DNA of 64,000 nucleotides from Chryseobacterium arachidis (lineage in GTDB: Bacteria > Bacteroidota > Bacteroidia > Flavobacteriales > Weeksellaceae), in assembly GCF_900129245.1 (NCBI RefSeq), contig NZ_FQUT01000001.1, positions 1-64,000 on the forward strand, written 5' to 3'. This document shows, in pieces, positions 1-7,900 of the stretch (position 1 is its first letter; each line of letters starts with the position of its first letter). The position numbers and the translations under genes were made by a program. The notes beneath the pieces are model-generated. The model did not search any database and had not been told where the DNA came from. It saw only the letters and a list, made by a program, of their open reading frames with translations.

Positions 1-88
1 TATTTTCCTCCTCAAATTTCATCATCTCAAAGTGCTCAATTAATAATTCGGGTAAGAATAATTTCAGAATTTCAGCATCATTTAACAT
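1..88 (-). CDS. Partial transposase ORF, ISAon1-type N-terminal region (runs off the window)
   Basis: The minus strand from the ATG at 88 reads 29 codons (MLNDAEILKLFLPELLIEH and on to FEEEN) and continues past the window edge. From memory this resembles the small N-terminal-region ORF of ISAon1-type insertion sequences, which precedes the catalytic transposase ORF. No catalytic part is visible and no terminal inverted repeat could be fixed between here and the tRNA gene. The family call rests on the short N-terminus only. Confidence 0.55.
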   Translation of the reverse strand, partial: MLNDAEILKLFLPELLIEHFEMMKFEEEN

Positions 89-172
89 TCCACAAAGTTA
101 CTATTTTTATTTTCTCCCCAACTTTTGAGACTGATCCAAAGGAATTGTTAAAGACTTTAGAATAAAGGCATT

Positions 173-213
173 GTAAAATAAAAAAGACTCATAAATCATT
201 GATTTACAAGTCT
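173..213 (-). terminator. Terminator after tRNA-Ser
   Basis: Arms at 185-198 and 200-213 are complementary through 14 positions with two G-U pairs. On the minus strand the hairpin is followed by a T-rich tract (173-184). It lies just after the 3' end of the tRNA gene, as expected for its intrinsic terminator. Confidence 0.7.
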
Positions 214-217
214 ATTG

Positions 218-304
218 CAGAGAGGAAGGGATTCGAACCCTCGATACAGTTACCCGTATACTACCTTTCCAGGGTAGCTCCTTCAACCACTCGGACACCT
301 CTCT
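218..304 (-). tRNA. tRNA-Ser (anticodon GGA)
   Basis: The minus strand folds as a class II tRNA. The acceptor arms are 298-304 and 219-225 (7 bp), with discriminator G at 218. The anticodon GGA is at 268-270, followed by a long variable arm and a T arm with GGTTCGAATCC. A G discriminator and a long variable arm fit serine. CCA is not encoded and must be added after transcription. A consensus promoter lies just upstream. Confidence 0.96.
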
Positions 305-317
305 TTATTTGAGACTG

Positions 318-325
318 CAAAAATA
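318..325 (-). promoter_or_regulatory. -7 promoter element of tRNA-Ser
   Basis: The minus strand reads TATTTTTG, a perfect match to TAnnTTTG. A TTG triplet about 19 nt upstream (plus 345-347) fits the -33 element. The predicted start is a few bases before the tRNA 5' end. Confidence 0.7.
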
Positions 326-362
326 GAGTATTTTCTTGAATATGCAAATTATTCATTCGATT

Positions 363-1379
363 TTATACGGTAATTTCTCCACAAAGACTTTTTGCAAAAT
401 TATCGGCAAAACTTCCTTCGTAATTAGGATTGTCAATTAAATGCATTGCTTTTGTAATGGCGCTTTCGGCCGTAATATCTTTTCCGCTGATGGCTCCAAT
501 TCTTGAGAAAATATTACTGTTTTCATATTTTCCGAACGAGATTCCTCCTGAAATACACTGGCTTACCACTACGATTTCAGTCCCGTTATTTCGGATTTGC
601 TGTAGTGTTTCCACTGTTTTTTCACTGCTGAAAATCGTTCCCGAACCAAAAACCTGAAGAATCAGAACTTTCATATTAGGAATTTCCTTGAAATGTTTCA
701 AATTCATTCCGGGAAAAATTCTCCAAAAAATAATATCTTCAGAAATATGATCATCTACATGAAATTCAATCTTGGGATCACGACGGTGAAGATTATCTTT
801 AATAATATTTAAATGAACCCCGGATTGTCCGAGAATAGGGTAGTTCGGACTTGCATAAGCGTCAAAATACTCCGCAGAATATTTCAGCGTTCGGTTTCCC
901 CTTAATAATTTATATTCAAAATAAATCGCAACTTCCTGAATAACTGCTTCATTTTGTTCGTACAAGCTTGCATAATATAAACTTGTCAACAGATTTTCCT
1001 TTGCATCGGTTCTTAAATCTCCAATCGGAAGCTGTGAACCTGTTAAAATCACAGGTTTTGTTAATCCCTTTAGCATGAAACTTAATGCTGAAGCCGTGTA
1101 GGACATCGTGTCCGTTCCATGAAGAATCAGAAAGCCGTCGTATTTTTTATAATTGTCAAAGATAAGATTGGCAATCATTCTCCATTCATTAGGTCCCATA
1201 TCAGAAGAATCGAGTGGTTTTTCGAAAGGATGTACAAAAACTTCACATTCCATCAGTTTCATTTCGGGCATTTTTTCAAAAATATTTCCAAAATCAAAGG
1301 CGCGAAGACTTCCGGTTTCATAATCTTTCTCCATACCAATGGTTCCACCAGTATATATCAACAGGACTTTTCTTTTCAT
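363..1379 (-). CDS. ansA: Type I L-asparaginase, cytoplasmic
   Basis: Hydrolyses L-asparagine to aspartate and ammonia. The N-terminus carries the TGGTIG motif (residues 10-15) with the first catalytic Thr, and HGTDTM supplies the second Thr-Asp pair. This is the asparaginase/glutaminase family layout. There is no signal peptide, which fits the cytoplasmic type I enzyme. The start at 1379 (MKRKVLL) gives 338 aa; the frame is open for 27 more codons upstream, but those run through the promoter. It is divergent from the TrmH-type gene. An asparagine synthetase at 23.1-24.8 kb encodes the opposite reaction. Confidence 0.93.
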   Translation of the reverse strand: MKRKVLLIYTGGTIGMEKDYETGSLRAFDFGNIFEKMPEMKLMECEVFVHPFEKPLDSSDMGPNEWRMIANLIFDNYKKYDGFLILHGTDTMSYTASALSFMLKGLTKPVILTGSQLPIGDLRTDAKENLLTSLYYASLYEQNEAVIQEVAIYFEYKLLRGNRTLKYSAEYFDAYASPNYPILGQSGVHLNIIKDNLHRRDPKIEFHVDDHISEDIIFWRIFPGMNLKHFKEIPNMKVLILQVFGSGTIFSSEKTVETLQQIRNNGTEIVVVSQCISGGISFGKYENSNIFSRIGAISGKDITAESAITKAMHLIDNPNYEGSFADNFAKSLCGEITV

Positions 1380-1409
1380 ACAGGACTTTTCTAGAATTTT
1401 AAATCTGAC

Positions 1410-1417
1410 CAAAATTA
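1410..1417 (-). promoter_or_regulatory. -7 promoter element of the asparaginase gene
   Basis: The minus strand reads TAATTTTG, matching TAnnTTTG, about 30 nt before the asparaginase ATG. On the plus strand a near match, TTAATTTG at 1420-1427, could drive the divergent methyltransferase gene. Confidence 0.6.
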
Positions 1418-1444
1418 CGTTAATTTGCAAAGATTTGAAAATGA

Positions 1445-2119
1445 ATGGAAGATTTAGCAAAAACTTTTGAGTATTTAAAGCAGTTTTTAACCGAAGAAAG
1501 ATTATCTAAAATTGAACATTTCTCACCTGAAAGTTCAGACTTTGTGCTTCCTGTGGTGGAAGATATTTATCAGTTTCGAAATGCGGCAGCGATTGTACGC
1601 TCTGTGGAAGCCTGTGGTTTTCATAAAGTGGTGGCTTTGCAGGAAGAGTATAGTTTTGAGCCTAATTTACGTGTTACAAAAGGCGCTGATACTTGGGTTG
1701 AGGTAGAAAAAATGCCAAGAAATTTAGAATCTTTCCAAAAAATTAAAGACAGAGGGTATAAAATAGTAGTGGTCTCGTTGGAGAACAACGCAAAAATGTT
1801 ACCTGAATACGAAATTACAGAACCCATTGCTTTGGTTTTCGGAACCGAAATGGAAGGTGTTTCTCAGGAAATTCTGGATTTTGCGGATGAAACTTTGGCG
1901 ATTCCGATGTATGGTTTTACAAGAAGTTTTAATGTTTCGGTAGCTGCTTCAATTTGCATGTATGAATTAAAGCAAAAATTGATAAAATCTGATATTGATT
2001 ATAAATTAAACGAAGAAAAATTGTTAAGAAAGAAAATTCTTTGGGCGGTAAACTCGATCAGAAGCGGGCAGCAGATTTTTGATAAATATTTGAAGGATAA
2101 TAATATTGAATTTAGCTAA
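1445..2119 (+). CDS. trmH: TrmH-family (SPOUT) RNA 2'-O-methyltransferase
   Basis: A 224-aa SpoU/TrmH-class SAM-dependent methyltransferase. The conserved N-x-x-A-x-x-R segment (FRNAAAIVRS, about residues 44-53), FGTEMEGVSQE, and IPMYGFTRSFNVSVAAS form the trefoil-knot motifs 1 to 3. Length and motif layout fit tRNA (Gm18) methyltransferase TrmH, though an rRNA 2'-O-methyltransferase of the same family cannot be excluded. Its TAA overlaps the ATG of the next gene by one base, so the two are probably translationally coupled. Confidence 0.85.
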   Translation: MEDLAKTFEYLKQFLTEERLSKIEHFSPESSDFVLPVVEDIYQFRNAAAIVRSVEACGFHKVVALQEEYSFEPNLRVTKGADTWVEVEKMPRNLESFQKIKDRGYKIVVVSLENNAKMLPEYEITEPIALVFGTEMEGVSQEILDFADETLAIPMYGFTRSFNVSVAASICMYELKQKLIKSDIDYKLNEEKLLRKKILWAVNSIRSGQQIFDKYLKDNNIEFS

Positions 2120-2784
2120 TGAGAATCGATATCTTCTTACTTGTTTTACTCACTTTTTTCTCGTGTAAAAAAGCCGAAGAAGTAAATTCAGCTGAAATGA
2201 AACCTACACAGGATTCTCCTGTAGTTATAAGAGATAATCAGCCTGAAAAGAAACTGAGTGATGAAGAAATTTTAAAAATTCAGCAGGAAGAAGAGAAAGA
2301 GAGATCACAAATTGTTAACAAATATATTATTGAGAAAGCAAACAATAATTTCAAATATAAAATTTATTGTGAAGAGCAGAAAAATAAGGTTGTCAATTTT
2401 AGAAAAATAAAAATTCTTAAATCAGGTAAACTTATACAGGAAATAAAAATTCCCAAAGATTCTGCGTTTATCTTTCATGATAATGAATTTGATTTCTCTT
2501 CCCATGAAGACTGGAATTTTGATGGTCATCAGGATATTAAACTCATAAAATTTGTTGGGATGGTGAATGCAGAATATTATTTATGGATTTATAACAATAA
2601 AAGTAAGAAATACGATTTTTGTCAATCTTTTAGTAGTATTTTAAGTCCTGTAATCAATAAAGGAAGTAAAGAGATTATTTCCAAATATCATGTTGGTCCC
2701 ACAGAATATCATTTTGAAACGTATAAATACAAAAACGGAAAATTTATAAAAACTTCAGAAGAGGTGGAAGGTGGCGATTATTAA
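2119..2784 (+). CDS. Lipoprotein, XAC2610-like, unknown function
   Basis: A signal peptide ends in FFSC (Cys16), a lipobox-like site, so the 221-aa product is probably lipidated. A Lys/Glu-rich linker (residues 40-75) precedes a beta-rich domain with DWNFDGHQDI, which resembles the DxNxDGxxD pattern of XAC2610/FG-GAP-like envelope proteins. It overlaps the upstream methyltransferase gene by one base. Its stop codon shares bases with the convergent rsmE stop in a single TTAA. The role is unknown. Confidence 0.7.
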   Translation: MRIDIFLLVLLTFFSCKKAEEVNSAEMKPTQDSPVVIRDNQPEKKLSDEEILKIQQEEEKERSQIVNKYIIEKANNNFKYKIYCEEQKNKVVNFRKIKILKSGKLIQEIKIPKDSAFIFHDNEFDFSSHEDWNFDGHQDIKLIKFVGMVNAEYYLWIYNNKSKKYDFCQSFSSILSPVINKGSKEIISKYHVGPTEYHFETYKYKNGKFIKTSEEVEGGDY

Positions 2785-3476
2785 ATCATCATATTATAAT
2801 TCCAAGCCGCCACAAAAATCCCCGCCGTTTCCGTTCTCAATCTTTGGTTGCCTAATGAGACGGCTTTAACATTATTTTCAGCTAAAAACGAGATCTCTTT
2901 TTCAGAAAAATCTCCTTCAGGACCAATCAAAAACGTGATATTTTCAGGCTTTGGAATTTCTTTTAAATCAACTCTTTCCAAATTCTCATGACAATGCGCC
3001 ATAAAAGTACTTTCGGGATTAATATTTTTCAGAAAATCCTGAATTTTAGTTAAATCATTAATAACAGGAAAATGAAATCTCAGACTTTGCTTAGAAGCCG
3101 CAATCGCCTGTTTTCTCAATTTATCGATATTGATATTTTTACGCTCTGTTTTCTCGGTTTGTAAAATCGTGATCTCGGAAATTCCCATTTCAACAGCTTT
3201 TTCTACAAAAAATTCAATACGGTCTATATTTTTCGTGGGAGCGATTGCAATATGAAGTTTGGGGTTAAAATCAGGAAAATCGAATTTAATTTCATCAACA
3301 TCAATATTTGCTTTTTTGCCTTCAATCAGAAGTTTTCCGGATGCCAGATTTCCTTTTCCATCCGTCACATGGATTTCTTCTCCGTTTTTCATACGAAGAA
3401 CTTTTACAATATGTTGCTGTTCTTCGTCGTTGATGATTGCTTTTCCGTTATTTATTTCTCCAAAAAAAAGTTTCAT
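2781..3476 (-). CDS. rsmE: 16S rRNA m3U1498 methyltransferase RsmE
   Basis: N3-methylates U1498 of 16S rRNA. The 231-aa protein has the N-terminal PUA-like part (HIVKVLRMKNGEEIHVTDGKG) and the C-terminal SPOUT knot with LIGPEGDFSEKEI and LGNQRLRTETA, which are the family's SAM-binding signatures. It is the last gene of a minus-strand run from tsaD, 45 bp after the 136-aa gene. Confidence 0.93.
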   Translation of the reverse strand: MKLFFGEINNGKAIINDEEQQHIVKVLRMKNGEEIHVTDGKGNLASGKLLIEGKKANIDVDEIKFDFPDFNPKLHIAIAPTKNIDRIEFFVEKAVEMGISEITILQTEKTERKNINIDKLRKQAIAASKQSLRFHFPVINDLTKIQDFLKNINPESTFMAHCHENLERVDLKEIPKPENITFLIGPEGDFSEKEISFLAENNVKAVSLGNQRLRTETAGIFVAAWNYNMMI

Positions 3477-3521
3477 ATTTAAATATTTAGAATATGCCCG
3501 AATTTTATTGATAAGTAATGA

Positions 3522-3932
3522 TTAAAAGTAGATTTCATTTTCGCTTAAAAATGCCACTCCGGTTTTTATAGTCGTGTAAACATCGCCTTCACAATCACGG
3601 TAAGTACACGCGTAAATTTCCTCAACCCAAACATTATTCAGGAAAATCATATTCAGATATTCATTTTTTCTCAGATTGTTTTTAATCGATAGATAATCTC
3701 CTTCTTTCGGCTCATAATGAAAACTAAAAACATTCTCAGCATTTATTTTCTCAAGAATTTCTTCTTTGATGTTCTGAATATATCCCGTTTCCGAACTTGT
3801 CATCTGAAAATCGTCTTCTGCAAATTCCTGTGTAACATCATTTTTACCTGTAATCGTTTCCAATACCCAATAATATTTTGAGTTTTTCTTAGAATGAGTT
3901 CCAAGTACTTTTTCTTCTAACAATATTTTCAT
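3522..3932 (-). CDS. Conserved hypothetical protein, 136 aa
   Basis: Not recognised. It is a soluble, acidic protein without signal peptide or membrane segment, and its middle alternates predicted helix (IKEEILEKINAEN) and strand. Its start overlaps the tsaD stop by 4 bp, so it is almost certainly cotranscribed and translationally coupled with tsaD. That supports a real gene but does not reveal a function. Confidence 0.75.
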   Translation of the reverse strand: MKILLEEKVLGTHSKKNSKYYWVLETITGKNDVTQEFAEDDFQMTSSETGYIQNIKEEILEKINAENVFSFHYEPKEGDYLSIKNNLRKNEYLNMIFLNNVWVEEIYACTYRDCEGDVYTTIKTGVAFLSENEIYF

Positions 3933-4945
3933 AGATCGTACTTTGCCGTTGCGGAAGTTCTTAAATCCGTAAATTCTCCTCTTTCAAATTTCAACTGAGC
4001 CACCATGGCAATCATCGCAGCATTATCGGTTGTATATTCAAATTTTGGGATGTAAATATTCCAGCCTAATTTTTCATGATTATCCTGCATTGCTTTTCTT
4101 AAAGCTGAATTGGCGGAAACTCCTCCTGCGATCGCAACTTCTTTAATATTCATATCTTTTGCTGCTTTCTCCAATTTATTCATCAAAATTTCAATGATGG
4201 TTTTCTGCACGGAAGCACAAAGATCATTCATGTTGTTTTTAATAAAATCAGGATCTTTTTTAACTTCTTTTTGGATAAAATATAATACAGAAGTCTTAAT
4301 ACCACTGAAAGAATAATCGTAATCCTCTAATTTAGGTTTATTAAATTTAAAAGCATCAGGATTTCCTTCTTTTGCCAGTCTGTCGATAATAGGACCAGCA
4401 GGATAATCAAGATCAAAGATTTTTCCAATTTTGTCGAATGCTTCTCCAGCTGCATCATCAATGGTTTTTCCGATAATTTCCATCTCAAAATAATCCTTCA
4501 CCAAAACAATCATGGTATGCCCGCCGCTTACCGTAAGACACAGAAAAGGGAACTTTGGCGGCACAGGATTTGCATCCTCGATGAAATGGGCTAAAATGTG
4601 CGCCTGGAGATGGTTTACTTCAATTAACGGAACATCCAAACTCATTGCCAAAGACTTAGCAAATGAAGTTCCTACAAGAAGAGATCCCAAAAGTCCAGGG
4701 CCACGTGTAAATCCTATCGCAGAAATTGCATTTTGTTGTATATTTGCTTTAGTTAAAGATTTTTCAACAACGGGAATAATGTTTTGTTGATGCGCACGCG
4801 AAGCCAGTTCGGGTACTACACCTCCATACTCTTTATGGATAGCCTGATTCGCTGCAATATTCGAAAGAATAGAATTTCCCTTGATGATAGCTGCTGATGT
4901 ATCGTCGCATGACGATTCAATACCTAAAATTATAGAGTCGCTCAT
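3929..4945 (-). CDS. tsaD: tRNA t6A37 threonylcarbamoyltransferase TsaD
   Basis: Transfers the threonylcarbamoyl group to A37 of ANN-decoding tRNAs within the TsaB/TsaD/TsaE complex. It opens with LGIESSCDDTS, contains the metal-binding HLQAH, and has the ASKHA nucleotide-binding segments TVSGGHT and IAGGVSANS near the end. The start at 4945 (MSDSIILGIESS) gives 338 aa, the family length; upstream codons belong to tamB read backwards. Its promoter apparently lies inside the first codons of divergent tamB. Confidence 0.95.
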   Translation of the reverse strand: MSDSIILGIESSCDDTSAAIIKGNSILSNIAANQAIHKEYGGVVPELASRAHQQNIIPVVEKSLTKANIQQNAISAIGFTRGPGLLGSLLVGTSFAKSLAMSLDVPLIEVNHLQAHILAHFIEDANPVPPKFPFLCLTVSGGHTMIVLVKDYFEMEIIGKTIDDAAGEAFDKIGKIFDLDYPAGPIIDRLAKEGNPDAFKFNKPKLEDYDYSFSGIKTSVLYFIQKEVKKDPDFIKNNMNDLCASVQKTIIEILMNKLEKAAKDMNIKEVAIAGGVSANSALRKAMQDNHEKLGWNIYIPKFEYTTDNAAMIAMVAQLKFERGEFTDLRTSATAKYDL

Positions 4946-4949
4946 AATA

Positions 4950-7900
4950 ATGGCAAAGTTAGAGAATAATAACGAGAATGAGAACAAAAAATCAGTAGCT
5001 GGAAACTTAGGTGATCAGGTACATAAAGCTGTTGAAAATGCGGAAGGAATTGTAAAAGAAACAGTTAAAGAAGCATCTGAGCTGGCATCAGATGCGATTC
5101 ATCATCCTGTTCAGACTGCCGAAGAATTCGGAAAACAGGCGGTAAAAGATGTTACAAGCTATTCCTGGTGGGCAAAACTTTTACTGATTCTCTTTTGGCT
5201 TGGCCTTAGCCTGGTGGCTGCCATTTTTATTACGATTAATCTTCCTGTTACTAAGCAATGGGCTGCCGATCAGGCTTTAAAGCTTGTTAACCGGGATTTC
5301 AAAGCACAGATGTCAACCGAAAGTGTTGAGGTAAATTTTTTCGGTAATGTAAAGATTAAAGGTCTGAAGATTAAAGATAATAAAGGGTTTAATTTTATTA
5401 CAGTTAAAGAGTTCACCGCAAATTCGGATTGGTTTTCTTTGGCAACAAATATCGGCGAAAATAATTCTTTAAGTTTCAATTCTTTGACCTTAAAAAATGC
5501 TGATGTTAAAGTCATTACCTATAAAGGCGACAGTATTTCAAACTTTATCCGCTTTACCCAATTATTCGACAACGGGAAAAAAAGGGACCCGAGTAAACCA
5601 CCTTTTCAGTTAAATTCTAGGCTTCAGATCATTGATTCCAAAGTTTCTATTGTTAATTTAAATTCTCCCGGAGAAGCCGGGAAATGGCTTACCGCAAAAA
5701 ATTTCAACCTCAAAGCTCCGAATGTAAAAGTCAACGGGCGAAATATTTCAGCTTTAATTAATAATATGTCTTTCATCACAACAAGATGGGGAAAATCTCA
5801 TTTTGTAGATACTTTTTCGACAGAACTTTCAATGACCCCGGAATATCTGTTCTTAAAAGAATTGACTTTAAATACCGATCATACTCTTTTGCAGGGCGAC
5901 ATCAAATTCAATCTTCATGACGATGGATCCTGGGCAGATTTTGCTGATAAAGTGAAATGGGACATGAATCTTAAGCAGGGAAGCCAGCTGAGTGGCTATG
6001 ACATCAGCTATTTTGTAACCAACTGGGATAATTTCAAACCTTTCAACGTTTCCGGCGCAATGACGGGGCCGTTGAATGATTTTAAGCTGGATAATTTCCT
6101 CATCCGAAATCCTGATGTGAACATTGCTACGAAGACAATGAACGTAGACCGTTTGCTGAAAGGTAATTTCTTAATTGAAACCAACAATCTTTCTGCAGAT
6201 TTTACCTATAAAGATCTTAAAGCAATGATGCCTTCATTTATTTCTAAAAAAATGAAGAATTTTGCTGATGACTTCGGAAAACTGAAATACAACGGAACGG
6301 CAAGTGTAAATCCGAATCGGGTGTATGTTTCCAGCGGAAATCTGATGACAGGAATCGGGCAGGCCAAGATCACAAATTTTGCTTTGACTGAATACAGTTC
6401 AGCTATGCCAAAATACGTCGGAATTGCGGAAGTAAAAGACTTAAATACTTCTGTGATTACCAAAAATAAATCGGTTGGATTGATTTCCGGAAGGTTTGAT
6501 ATCAACGGACAAAGTTTCGATGTCAATACCATGAGATTAACGACAAAATCTCAGATTTCAAGTATTGAAATTATGAATAAAGAGATCAATAATCTGTATC
6601 TGGACGGATTATTGGATCATAAAAAATACAATGGTTTAATTACCATTAACGATGAGCAAGCCAAGGCTACGGTAAAAGGTTTGATTGATTTCAGTACTCC
6701 GAGAATTTCTATGAACGTGGATGCCGATGTTAACTATTTAAACATGAACTATTTCACCGATAAGCCCGGAAACCAGATCGTAAGCGGAAAGGTAAACGGT
6801 AAAATGGCAATGACTTCTGTTAATGATTTAACGTTGGATATTGAAGCCAACGGAATTAATTTTGCCACGGCAACCCAGAAATATTCTATCCCAAATGCTA
6901 AGGTAAAAACTTTCGTTGAAAATGGCAGTCGTTTGATCGATGTTGATGCTCCGGGAGCGGTGAACGGCAAAATTTCCGGAAGATATAATCTTGCAGATCT
7001 TGCAGGAATGGTGGAAAACGGATTAAACAAAATTTTAGTCGGTCCGGCTCCGAGAAAATTATACAGAGGTCAGAACTTTGCTATGGATTTTGATGTTCAG
7101 CAGGGTTTGGTAAGCTATTTTTTGCCGGATCTTAAAATTCCTCAGGGAGCAAAAGTGGAAGGTCAGTATGATGGAAATTCAAATAATCTTATCTTAAATC
7201 TTGATGCCGCTTCTTTGAAATATATCATGACCAAGACTCAGGAAATTACAGAAGCTGATAAAGCATTGGCAGCAGCAAATCCTGAATATAAAATCAATGA
7301 AAGAGATAAAATCACCAAAGACAGTGCAATGGTCGACAGTGTGATGGTGAGAATTAACACGGCAAATCTTGATGAGCAGATCTATGCAAGGATCAGTCGG
7401 GTTTTGTATAATAAAAATGTTCTTAAAGATATTACATTAAGCGGAAGAAATGAAAATAACTCGATTCTTCATTTAGCTACAAAATTTAAACACGGAAGCC
7501 CGGAGGATGAACTGGATGATAATCTGAAGCAATATGCAATCAATGTTAATCAGTCGACCAATGCAGGAGGTGATTTTGTATTCCGGTTTGAACCGACGGA
7601 AGTTAAATTTAATGATGTAACCTGGGCCATTGATACAAGTCCCGATCTTAATCATTCCATAACCTATCGGAAGAAAGAGGGTGATTTTGATATTCAGAAT
7701 CTTAGAGTTTTCTCGGATAACAGCGCATTGTTTATAAAAGAAGCTCAGTTCAAATCTGCTAAAGATTTTTATGTAGATGCTGAAGTCGACAATTTCGCCA
7801 TCGAAAAACTACTCGAAATGCAGGCAGGCGGAAATGCTATGAATATCAAAGGTCTGGCCAACGGAAATGTTCAGATCAAGATGGACAAAAATACGCTTCA

